Source: Dipteris shenzhenensis
Lineage: Eukaryota; Polypodiophyta; Polypodiopsida; Gleicheniales
Assembly: GCA_047967505.1 (NCBI GenBank)
Contig: CM106538.1
Length of the DNA stretch: 64,000 bases
Direction: 5' to 3' (one strand)
Shown here: one piece after another, positions 34,074 to 44,114 of the stretch
Numbering within the stretch: position 1 is the stretch's first letter
Layout of the letters: every line of letters begins with the position of its first letter
Made by a program: the position numbers and the translations under genes
Notes under the pieces: generated by a model
Databases searched by the model: none
What the model was told of the DNA's origin: nothing
The model's input: the letters and a program-made list of their open reading frames with translations, nothing else

Positions 34074-36974
34074 CAATACAACGTCTATGCTTAACAGATA
34101 ACAGGATCTCGTATGCAAGAGAGAAAACAAATAGTATGGAGAATCAAAAATTTGATTACTATAGAACTGATACAATAGATGGCACTGCCTCCCAACTATG
34201 CGCTCCTGTGAAAGAAGCTTCGATGGCGAGCTAGAAACAGTAGAGGACGGAGGTTGGATGCTAATGAATCAGGGTTGCTGTAGCCAATGATGAAATGGGC
34301 TTCACGGGCTTGCTCTTATATAGCCACCAGTCATAGTCGGTTGGGCTCAATTGGGTGACCGACCCAGTTCGCCCAAAACGGTCGATTGGGGAGCCTTGTA
34401 CTTATCCTGTCGGACTTGTACACCCACTTGGTGCCGATTACCTTGCGTTTTGGTGGACGATTCACAAGGTCCCAAGTGTTGTTCTTCATTATGGAGCCAT
34501 ACTCCCACTGCATAGCCTCCATCCACCTATCATCACCATGTGCCTCTTCAAGACACTTGGGTTCATCAGCACGGATCACTTCTGTCATCCGGTCCATTTT
34601 GCTGTGATGTATGTGGCACGGGTTCCTGCCTCTTGATCCCGTGACTTTTGCAGTAACTCTTGAATTCAGTTGATGTGAACTCTCCACCTCTGTCTGATCT
34701 CAATTTCTTCACCTTCTTCCCCGTTTGTTTCTCGACCATTACATGCCATTCCTTGAACTTACTAAAAGCCTCGTCTTTAGTCTTCAGGAAGTATATCCAT
34801 ATCCTTCTACTGTAGTCATCGATTAGCATCATGAAGTAGTAGGAACCACCCAAAGCCCGCCGTCTCCATCTTTCCGTAGAGGTCCGTGTGAACGAGCTCT
34901 AGAGGAGCCTTTGCCATGCTAGCCTCTTTAGGGAAGGACTGCCAATGCTACTTGCCCATCATGCAAGCTTCACATACATCGGCAAATCTGAAATTTTTGG
35001 TAGGTCTGCAATCATTCCACTTTTATGCATCTCCTTGAAAGAACTAAGGTTTAGATGACCAAACCTCTCATGCCACAGCTTAGTGTTCTTGACATCGGCT
35101 CGAGCACTGAAAGCTGAGAGTTCGTAGATGTTGTTGCACCGTGTACCTTTACCAACGACCTTTCCTTGAAGATCCAGGATCTGTGCACCATTCTTATCGA
35201 ATTGAACTTTGAGGTCCCGATCCGTGATCGCAAAAACGGACAAGTTCCTCTTGATATCTGGCACATAAAAAACATCGGACAACTGTTTTACAACTCCATA
35301 TGACTTGAGAGCAATCGTACCTTTTCCTTTTGCTGGAAATTTTGCATCATTGCTGACTGCTACCAGGATGTCATTCCCTACCGGCTGTAGAGAGGTATAC
35401 CAATCCTTCCGACTAGCCATGTGGCACGATGCACCACTGTCAATGATCCAAGGTTCATCTGCAAGTACATGAACTGCCTCCATGCAAATCTCCTCAATTG
35501 CTACAAACAGCTCTACTGGTGCTGCCTGCACGCTGTTGCTGGACTCTTTCTTTACTCCGTTCTTCTCATCAGCAATCTTCTTTCGGCACTCATTCTGCCT
35601 GTGCCCTGCCTTGTTGCAATAGAAGCACTTGATCTTCTTCTTTCTCTTTTTATCATCAGAAGAAGATGGGTTACTAGAGTCCTTACCCTTACCTTTCTTT
35701 AATCCAGCGTAGAAAGCCGAATCTTCTCCAGTCCTCGTCTTTTGACGCATCTCCTCCTCTAGAAGCATCGCGCTGAAATCCTCAAAGTTGAGGGGCGGAT
35801 TCTTGTTCTGTGTATTCAGCACTGTAACAAGATTGTTGTACTTTGGTGGGAGAATTTGTATACACCTTCGTGCTAGATTCTCGTTGGTGATGGTGATGCC
35901 AATCGCAGTCATCTGATCGCGCAGATTCTTCACCCTGGTGATGACTTTCTTTGCCGCTTCAGAGTTAGACAATTTCTTGTTCACGGTCTCCAGATTCTAA
36001 ATTTGCGTTTGATTCGTGGTCTCGTACTGATTTTTCAAGACTGTCCATGCCTCCTCCACTGTGGTGACATGTTGAATTAACGCCATGACGGAATCACTTA
36101 CATTGTAGACAATAGAACACAGCGCATTTGCATTTCTTCTTGTCCACGCGAGAATCTCATCCGCAGTTGGTACTATCTGTTATCCTGCATTGGCTGGATC
36201 CGCCGGTCTCGCTCGACCTCACGTCCACCCCAGTAGTAGTGTCCCAAAGCTCATATGCGCTTAGGATGGAACTTCCAGAGTGGATAGTTAGAGCCGTCCA
36301 ACTTTTCGTTTTCGCCGAACGGTGGAATTCGCCAGTCTTGCAGGTTGGGCCATCTCTCACAATCTGCTCGCAAACAGAAACACACTACCAAATCTTCTTG
36401 CTAGAGTCCAGGCTCTGATACCATGTAAGAAAACAATACAACGTCTGTGCTCAATAGATAACAAGATCTCGTACACAAGAGAGAAAACAGATAGTATGGA
36501 GAATAAAAAATTTGATTACTGTAGAACTGATACAGTAGATGGCACTACCTCCCAACCATGCGCTCCTGTGAAAGAAGCTTTGATGGCAAGCTGGAAACAG
36601 TAGAGGAAGGAGGCTGGATGCTAAGGAATCAGGGTTGCTGTAGCCAGTGATGAAATGGGCTTCACGCACTTGCTCTTATATAGCCACCAGTCGCAGTCGG
36701 TTGGGCTCAATTGGGTGACTGACCGAGTCTGCCCAAAATGATTGATTGGGGGTCGGTCCCTAAATAGGCGATTGACCACACGATAGAATCGGTGTGCAAA
36801 ATAGAGCAACTAACCTACTGTCTCTGTTCAGCCCACAGCCATCCGAGATCATCTGGGACTCCAAACGAGCCCCGCAACCTGAGAGTGTGGGCTACCCCGG
36901 GAAATGCTCCGTCTACCCTCAATGCGGTCAGTCATGGGATGCCTTCCCGCACTTGCATGTAGCCTAGTTGTCGA
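34074..36974 (-). mobile_element. Copia element C, internally deleted
   Basis: LTR copies in minus orientation lie at 34074-~34395 (3' LTR, missing its start) and from 36424 rightward (5' LTR, at least 330 bp, perhaps to ~36974 where Ty3 sequence begins). The PBS is TGGTATCAGAGCC, read on the minus strand at 36423-36411 directly beside the LTR (initiator-Met tRNA). A deletion joins the start of the reverse transcriptase (KWVYKSDR) to the inside of the 3' LTR, removing most of RT, all RNase H and the polypurine tract. The two LTRs differ at many positions, so the insertion is old. Confidence 0.85.
34400..36360 (-). pseudogene. Copia C gag-pol relic
   Basis: The N-terminal gag is shifted twice and has a TAG near 36000: LDGSNYPLWKF in one frame, YELWDTTTGVDV in the next, then ILAWTRRNANALCSIVYNV. 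From ~35984 a clean frame gives gag, a CCHC knuckle (CFYCNKAGHRQNEC), protease (WIIDSGASCHMA) and the pre-integrase motif (LWHERFGHLN), to a stop at 34959. The integrase fragment (34853-34630) has DDYSRR and LRSDRGGEF but stops at PHTSQQNG. There it jumps to the leading part of RT (CLEEAHGDDRWMEAMQWEY ... GTKWVYK). The element is non-functional. Confidence 0.85.
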
Positions 36975-37678
36975 GGACTGTAACTCTCTAACCGTGGGGA
37001 GTTTGCTCTTGCTGTAAAAAGCAAAAGTACTTCATTTCATGTGCTCTATTCACATCTCCTACTAGATCGCCAATTCAGAACTTCTCCAAGTTACACTTCA
37101 CAGACGCACGCCACACGAGGAGGGTGGATATTTATGTCACTTCTCGACGCATTTAAGGATTTGGTGCTTGGTCCTCCATGCCTTACGGCTACCAATGCAC
37201 GAGATCGCTTCCTTGATCTTTATGTCGACCTTCAACGGCTAATTGTCCAGTTACTGATACTCATTGTGCAGTGATCGAACTACTTGTTGCTTCAGAGGTA
37301 ATTAAAATCGTGTCCTTCATCGAAGGGTGGGATGCTCCCCAAGCTTGGGGGGAGATTTGGCACATCTGCTTATTAATTCCTATGGATAAGCTCGTCCTGA
37401 ATGGTTTATTCTCAATCTCACTACAAAGGTTTCTAGGCCTCGGCTATGGTTGGTAATGTTTCGACCAAGGAATCCATTTTACCTAATCAACCTTTTGTGC
37501 CTCATTTCGAGCTTCAAGTTGTAATTCTTTTTGGTCTAAAGATAAACTATCAACAAAGGATTGCAAGTTTATTTGGTGCTGAATGTTTGGCTCAAGTGTT
37601 GAATTCTCCCCACCCTCTCCTCCTACCTATCTTGGACTACCGAGAAACTTGGGATGTTCGAATTTTAGTCTTGGTGTG
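36975..37678 (+). other. 5' leader frames of Ty3 element A
   Basis: Overlapping short frames are conserved with B (56199-56998). MSLLD.FK.LV..P ... DLQRLIVQ lies near 37138, FELQ.VILFGLKINYQQRIASLFGAE near 37508 and LLLPILDYRETWDVRILVLV at its end. The last frame stops at TGA overlapping the RNase H ATG (TGATG). I recognise no domain. The shared amino-acid text in both copies suggests a once-coding 5' region now frame-shifted, or a structured leader. Confidence 0.45.
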
Positions 37679-38143
37679 ATGACATCTTGGATCCTTCAAT
37701 TTGATGGAGCTTACAAACCTTCGACCAAGGCTGTTGGCGTGGGTGTGAAGCTCACTTCACCGGGTGGTGAGGAGTATTGTTACAGCAAGTCTACACCTGC
37801 AAGTACTTGCAATCAAGCTGAGTACTCGGCGCTCATTTTTGGGCTACAAAAGGCACAAGAGCATCACGTCAAGCAACTTGAAGTGCAAGGAGATTCTCAA
37901 CTAGTGTGTGAACAAGTTAGTGGAAGGTGGAAGGTGTGGAGCAAAGGCTTGGTTCCACGACATCAACAAGCATTGGAACTTTGCAACCAATTTGAAGAGG
38001 TAAAAATTCAGCATATCCCTCGAGCTCAAAATCTAGTTGTTGATTTCTTGGCACGTGAAGCTTGTACTTCAATCACGCATGACGCGAGTGGAAGCACCAC
38101 CCCAACAAAGCCGCAAGCCACAAAGGAGGGTGATCATTTGTAA
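37679..38143 (+). CDS. Archaeal-type RNase H encoded upstream of gag (element A)
   Basis: 154 residues from ATG 37679 (MTSWILQFDGAYK). Fits the RVT_3/archaeal-type RNase HI fold, with candidate catalytic residues D9 (QFDGAY), E48 (NQAEYSAL), D72 (QGDSQLV) and D122 (LVVDFLA). The spacing is as expected, and a QHIPRAQN motif precedes the last Asp. Such domains degrade RNA in RNA/DNA hybrids. Tat-lineage plant Ty3 elements carry one within pol, but here it is a separate frame 0.5 kb upstream of gag. The frame is intact in A. In B the same gene is broken by one stop and one base loss. Its own ATG overlaps the previous frame's stop (TGATG). The polypeptide ends in a Ser/Thr/Pro-rich tail, inside which a second frame with a zinc knuckle begins. 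Confidence 0.85.
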   Translation: MTSWILQFDGAYKPSTKAVGVGVKLTSPGGEEYCYSKSTPASTCNQAEYSALIFGLQKAQEHHVKQLEVQGDSQLVCEQVSGRWKVWSKGLVPRHQQALELCNQFEEVKIQHIPRAQNLVVDFLAREACTSITHDASGSTTPTKPQATKEGDHL

Positions 38144-38207
38144 GGAATGCAAAGGTTGTGGTCATCATGAAACTAAGTGTTGGGCATACTTGATACGAGT
38201 TCACTGA
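38079..38207 (+). CDS. Small overlapping frame with CCHC zinc knuckle (element A)
   Basis: A 42-codon frame (ATG 38079, stop TGA 38205-38207) in +1 phase to the RNase H frame, which ends at TAA 38141-38143. It encodes basic residues and CKECKGCGHHETKC, a perfect CX2CX4HX4C knuckle of the nucleic-acid-binding kind found in gag. In B the equivalent frame is open much further (to 57598), giving an Arg/Lys-rich helix after the knuckle. Here CGA has become TGA at the end. It may be made by +1 frameshifting from the RNase H gene or by independent initiation. In B an upstream in-frame TGA favours frameshifting or decay. Confidence 0.5.
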   Translation: MTRVEAPPQQSRKPQRRVIICKECKGCGHHETKCWAYLIRVH

Positions 38208-38648
38208 CTTCGGAAGATCATCAGAAAGGTCCTCAAAGACATTGCTCAAAAGAAGGATGCCAGACCGCACACCCCTTGAAGAAATAGCATGGTGACTACA
38301 AGAATTGGAAGAAGCTAAAGGTGATGTGCAAGCTCTCCAACTGTTGACATTTGTCATGGCATTCTTGTTTGCCTTGATGAACAACCTCATGCAGCACCGT
38401 GTCTCTAACCCTCGCTTGTAAAGATGGATGTGATATCATGAGGGTTGGTCCTTTTAAGATTGTCTATGTGCTATTCTATGCTGAAGACTCTTCCCGTGTA
38501 ATATTTCACAATACACCAGTCACACCCTACCCTGCCTATGTGTGCCTTGTGGATGTATCTTCACCCGATTTTCAGTTCAAGCTTCCTCTTTCTATTGTTT
38601 GTCCATAGATAAGCCTCATCTTGCCACTCTCTTTTCCATCTTCCAAGC

Positions 38649-41600
38649 ATGGTTGACAATCCCATGTTTTGTGGACGAGTGGAAGAAAATCCAAATGAGT
38701 ATCGTGTGGCCTTCAAGCGCCGTTGTGTTTCTCTCAACTTTCTTACTGAAGACAGATGGCTGTTGGTTCTTCCCACATTTCTAGAGGGTTTGGCTCAAGT
38801 GTGGTATGAGAAGCAAGCCGAAGAAGTTTGCCAAAGCTGGCCAACGTTGACAGCAATGACGATTGAGTATTTTGGCAAAGAAGAGGAGCCGGAGAATGTG
38901 TACCTATAGGTGGCAAACTTGAAGCAATCAGAAGAGGAGACGGCGCGTCGATATGTGGATCGAGCGGCAGTGCTCCTAGACCGTTTAATTGCCACACAGG
39001 AGGACAATGCCGGATTTCGAGTTGGAATGACTTAGCATGTGCTGGGCTACCTTGTAGCAGGAGCAAGTGATGAATTCTGCCTCAAGCTTAAATGGGAGAA
39101 TCCAGAAACTATGATGCTAGCACATGAGATTGCTCAAAAGTTTGATAAAGTTCAGTTTGACCCCGCTTCAAAGAAGACGATTGTCCCTCCGCAACCCCCT
39201 CAATTCTTGCAACAACAACCTGGGGGGTCTAACTCAGGGGCATACCCCCACCCCTCATCAGGGATGTATCCACTGCCTCCACCTCAAATGTATGGTCCTC
39301 CCTTAGATGCTTACCCTCAACAAGGTGTATATTCTCACCCTCTGCCTCGAAGATTTCCCTAGCCATGCCCACGAGCCCCCCTCCTTTCTACTCCCTTGGC
39401 CCCTTCAGCTAAAGAGGCCTCCCCTGCAATAGAACCCAGAGTCAATGACCTAGCCAAGGCCCTGAATGGTGGTCTTTGGCTTGAGATGGTGGGCATCAAA
39501 AATCAAGCCAACCGCCCTCCAAGAGACCGTGCTAATGTTGTATGCTACGAGTGCCACCAGAAGGGTCATTATCGCATGGAATGCCCCAATATTCCAAGGG
39601 TGAATCTTCTAAGTGAATCTGGCACTGAGGATTCTGATGTAAAGATCCTTGACCTCGGAAAAAGAAGTCGTACCACCTCAGATTCCTCTCCAAACCGTGG
39701 ACCGGGCTACCCTAGGAAGAAGGTGTCCTTCTCAAAGCCCTCAGATGCTAAGATGGCAGACCCACCAACAGAGAAGACTAAAAGATCCTGTAGGAGTAAG
39801 TGGTCACCCTCGGATTTTCCCATCGACTTAGGGCAAGAAGACTATTCAGTTGTTCAGGACCTTGCTCATCGCTCTTTGAGCATCACGCTCCCTCAACTAA
39901 TAGCATTAAGCCCTAAGGTGAGACGTGAGCTGTAGCAAGGGCTCTCAACAAGGAGGAACAACAAAAAGGGAAAGGTAAGAGAGGTATCCTCTATCTCTAA
40001 AGAAATTGATCGACACCCACATACAATCGATGTCATCATAGATAATTGCCCTGTCAAAAATGTGTGTGTTGATGGGGGAGCTGCATGGAATATCATGGTG
40101 CCCCAAATCATGAACAAATTGAATTTGAAATGTTCAAGGCATTCCTCCACTCGAATCAAGGTAGCAGATGGTCGATGACTCACCACTCTGGGAGTCATTG
40201 AGGATTTGCCCATCACTGTCAATGGGTTGACCACCACTGTCAATTTCTATGTAGTGGACATTGACGATACAAGCAGGAGTTACCCAGCCATACTCGAGAG
40301 ACCATGGTTGAGAAAGAGTGATGCAGTTAGCTATTGGAAGACAGGACACATGTATTTTAGTGCTTCTAAGGAGAAGATCCCGGTGCAACCCCGTGCCACG
40401 AAACCAGAAGAAGAAGAGGAGCAAGGCAGTGATACTCTCTCATCCTCGGTGTCTAAATCAATGGAAGAACCAGATGGGGGGGAGGAGTTCTCAGAGGAGG
40501 AAGCTTACATGATGGGGGTGTCTCCAACCCCACCACCTGTAGAAAAGGTAACAGCTAGTCCTCAACAGCTTGAATCTATGCTTTCCCCAGACCTCACTCC
40601 AAGTGAGAAAGACGAGTTCCTAGAAATGTTCAAAGATTTCCTTGACCTCTTTGCAACTAGCTACCACCACCTTTGCCATGTGACTGCCATTGAGCACAAG
40701 ATAGAGCTGAAGCCTGATGCGAAGCCTGTGGCTCAGAAGTATCGGAGATTAGGGACCCTGCAGACCGATGCTTTGCACTCAGAGTTGCAGAAGCTTGTAG
40801 AAGCTGGGTTTATTGTTCCGGTTCACAATACCGAATGGGTTTCACCAGTGGTAGTCACCCCAAAGAAAAACAACAAGTGGTGGGTCTGCATCGACTATAA
40901 GAAACTCAATGCAGCCACCAAGAGGGACCATCATCCTCTTCCCTTTCAAGACCTCATTCTTGAGAAGGTAAGTGGTCATGAGATGTATACTTTCTGTGAT
41001 GGTTACTCTGGGTTTGATCAAATGAGAATTGCCAAAGAAGATGTGCTTAAAACCACATTTGGGGGACATTTGCATTCAAAGTAATGCCATTTGGCCTCAC
41101 CAATGCTCCTGCTACCTTTCAAAGATTTATGCAGATGGTATTTTCTCCTTATTTGGGGAATTTCTTGGAGGAGTTTTTAGATGATTTCTGCATATTCTCG
41201 TCACGTAAGGAGCACGTCATGAAGGTTAGATTAGCCTTCCAAAGGGTCAACGATGCAAATGGAAGTCTCAACCCTGAGAAATGCACCATTGGAGCCACTC
41301 AAGGGAGGTTATTGGGACATATTGTCTCATCTGAGGGTGTCAAGCATGACCTCGAGAAGGTAGAAGCCATCCTCAAGCTCTCCTTGCCAACAACCAAATG
41401 TCAGGTATGCTCATTTGTCAATCTAGCAGGATACTATTGCCGCTTCATTGATCAATATGCTGCTTTGACATGACCCATGACTATGCTATTAAAAGATGGG
41501 GTCGATTTCTCACGATTGTGATCATGGGTTTGCATAAATCAAGAATGCTCTGGCTTCAGAACCCATTCTATGCAATCTAGATTGGTCAAAGACTTTCTAT

Positions 41601-42494
41601 ATCAATCCTGTGTTTGGTGAGCACACTTTGGCAGGTATTCTTCTCCAGCAAGGGGAGGATCGGTTCATGTATCCCATTCGATTTGCTTCTTGACAATTGC
41701 TTGACACTGAGCGACGCTATTTAGAGGCTGACAAGCATGCCTTGTCTTTGGTGTTTTGCATTGAGAAATTTGAGCATTATGTGGCTGGAAAGTCCTTCAT
41801 TATACTCACTAGCACTGGTCTTACAAAGCAGGTTCTTCAATCACCAAATCCCATGGGCCGGTTGGCCAAATAGCTGGTAGTTCTACAAGAATATGATTTT
41901 TCTTTCAAAATTGTAAAAGGGGGTTGTTCCAACTTGAAGAATGCTTTGATTGATTTAGAGGAGTGCCTTGATGGAACCCTTGTAGTGGCCATAGAAGTTG
42001 GGGATCCATGGTATGGTGGTATCTACAGATTTCTGACTTCTTTCTCCTTTCCTCCAGAAAGTACTAGCTATGAGAGAAAGAAGATCTGCAGAGATAGTAG
42101 GCGCTACACCCTCCTTAATGGGGTGTTGTACCGTCAAGGCATGGATGGGGTACTAAGACGGGCCATTGATGCAGATGAAGTGCCTAAGGTATTGAAGCAT
42201 TATCATGATGGATTTTGTGGAGGCCACTATGCCAATGACTATACAACTAAGAAGATTTTACATGCTCGATACTATTGGCCGACCTTGTTCAAGGATGTCA
42301 CTTTGTATTGCAAAACCTGTGAACCATGCCAATTCTTTGGTAGGAAGGATTTGCATCCTGGGCAACATCACCTAGTGTTGTCCATCCATCTGTTTCAAAA
42401 GTGGGGAATAGATTTTGTCGGGCCCTTGCCCATGACTCCTCGCAAAAAGAAGTATCTCTTGGTAGCCACTCAGTATGTCACTAAGTGGGCTGAA
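38649..42494 (+). pseudogene. Ty3 element A gag-protease-RT-RNase H-integrase, 5' part
   Basis: Gag starts at ATG 38649 (FCGRVEENPNEY). Stops occur at 38907 (TAG, also in B) and again near 39034 and 39361. The CCHC knuckle is CYECHQKGHYRMEC (~39541). Protease shows VCVDGGAAWN (~40066). RT runs to IDYKKLNAA and then loses 10 bases near 41060 compared with B. The remaining RT has FLEEFLDDFCIFS (~41165). RNase H has lost its acidic residues (YINPVFGEH, ADKHAL, ILTSTGL) and carries TGA and TAG codons. Integrase has HYHDGFCGGH and CKTCEPC and ends at the copia F insertion after KWAEA. The original was one long gag-pol frame. Confidence 0.9.
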
Positions 42495-42499
42495 GCTAT

Positions 42500-42686
42500 T
42501 GTGGGGGTTAAAGGTCACTGTGCCTTAACCCCAGTTATGTACAATACTCAAACACATATATAAATGAATGAAAAAGAAGATTGGGGTGGTTCTGCACCCA
42601 CCAAAACTTATGTGGCTCTCTGTCTCTCTGTCTCTCTCTTGCTCTCTCTCCCTCTTCCGTTCTTGCTTCCGTTGAGAGCACTCTCA
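42500..42686 (+). repeat. Copia F 5' LTR, 187 bp
   Basis: Starts TG and ends CA. Contains ATATATAAATGAATG, the best TATA-like site, about 55-60 bp in, and a CTCTGTCT microsatellite near the 3' end. Followed at 42689-42700 by the initiator-Met tRNA primer site. Confidence 0.95.
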
Positions 42687-44114
42687 ACTGGTATCAGAGC
42701 TCGGGTGATCTAGCTGAGCGTGCGTGAATGCTTGGAAGCTCAGCAGCTCTGTGGGAGGAAGGAGAAGCTTTGTGGGAAGCTTTGTGGGTGACTTTACTTG
42801 CATCCGAGTGTGCAGAGACCTTGGAGGAACCTTTGGAAAAGTCACTTTGGCTTTGCGAAGTGGTTTTGAGAGCCTGTTAAGAGCTTTCAAAGAAAAAGTC
42901 GTTTTTTGAGCTTTTCCCTGTTCCGTTCGATGACAGAGACTTCGTATTGACTTGTGGAGGCAACTATTGCTTGCTTTTGGTGTCCACATTACTTCAGGAG
43001 CTTGGAAACACCTTCATTCTTGAATCTGAGATCATTTCAGTGGATTTCTGACTCACTGTGTCAATTCCTGCGTTTTTTGCCCGGGTGTTGGAACTCAAGT
43101 TTGGAGCAACCATTTGCAGATCTGTCAGTTCCGGTGGACTCAGGAGGTCCTAAAACTTCTATGTTGCTCATCATTCGCACTCCGGTGGAGTTTACAGATA
43201 GCTCTGTTTCCAAAAACGTTTTTCAGTCCGTGTGTTGGACCCAGTGATTGAGGCCACGGTTTCCAAAACCGTCTGTCCCATTGCGTTTCGGATGCCCAAA
43301 AACCCCTACCTATCAGTTCTTGCGTGATTCGGTGGAGGATTTTCAGAGTTATAAATCTCTGTGTATTCGATTTCGTCTCTCTGTTATGCATTTTTCATAC
43401 TAAGGTTTTGAAACCTTAGATTTATGCCACATGGCAGTGGATAAGTGTTGACTCCCATTTCTCACTCATCGGTTGGGATTTTGGAGTTCTGGCAGAAGAG
43501 AGATATTTGCAGATTTTCTTGCTGAGTCCGATTATGCAATGGCGCCCATGTTTTGAAGCATCTCAGGTTCTATTTTCAGTAGCACTCATTACCGTGGGAC
43601 TATGATTTCTTGAGCATACCTTATGCAGATCACTCTGGTTGCAGTTTGAGCAGTGTGCGCTCATTCGTGGTATGCATTGGGTTGCAGTGGATGATTTATA
43701 GGCCATTTGGATGCATTGCGGTCCTTGTTGGATGCGCTGATAGGCCCAAATTGCCTTGTGGGATGCTATTTTTTATGGACGCTTTGCACATGGATGCTAT
43801 TTTATGCTGAGGGACAGCTTTGACACATTGCAGGTGATGCATTGATAGTGCTATGCTCTCTTGGATGAGACATTATTGATGCATATGCCAGTGGACAGTG
43901 TTTATGCTTGAGTCATTTGGCACTTATTGGCATTTTCTTTTGGGCTAGATTTGCTCATATGGATGCATAGTATATGCACATGAGTCAGATGCTTTGAGTT
44001 TTGAGTTTTGGTGATATTTCAGTCTATTGTGGCATACACATTTGGGTGCACTTGGTATTTGGTGTGATTCTCTCTTGCAGGTACTAGCATTTGGGATTTT
44101 GTTTCATTTGCATC

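Noticed and set aside
34331-34687. 118-residue minus-strand frame as a distinct gene
   Set aside because: It is copia C reverse transcriptase start running into its LTR after a deletion.
38073-38390. Minus-strand 105-residue frame also present at 57392-57709
   Set aside because: Both are antisense of the conserved RNase H/zinc-knuckle region. Their likeness follows from element homology.
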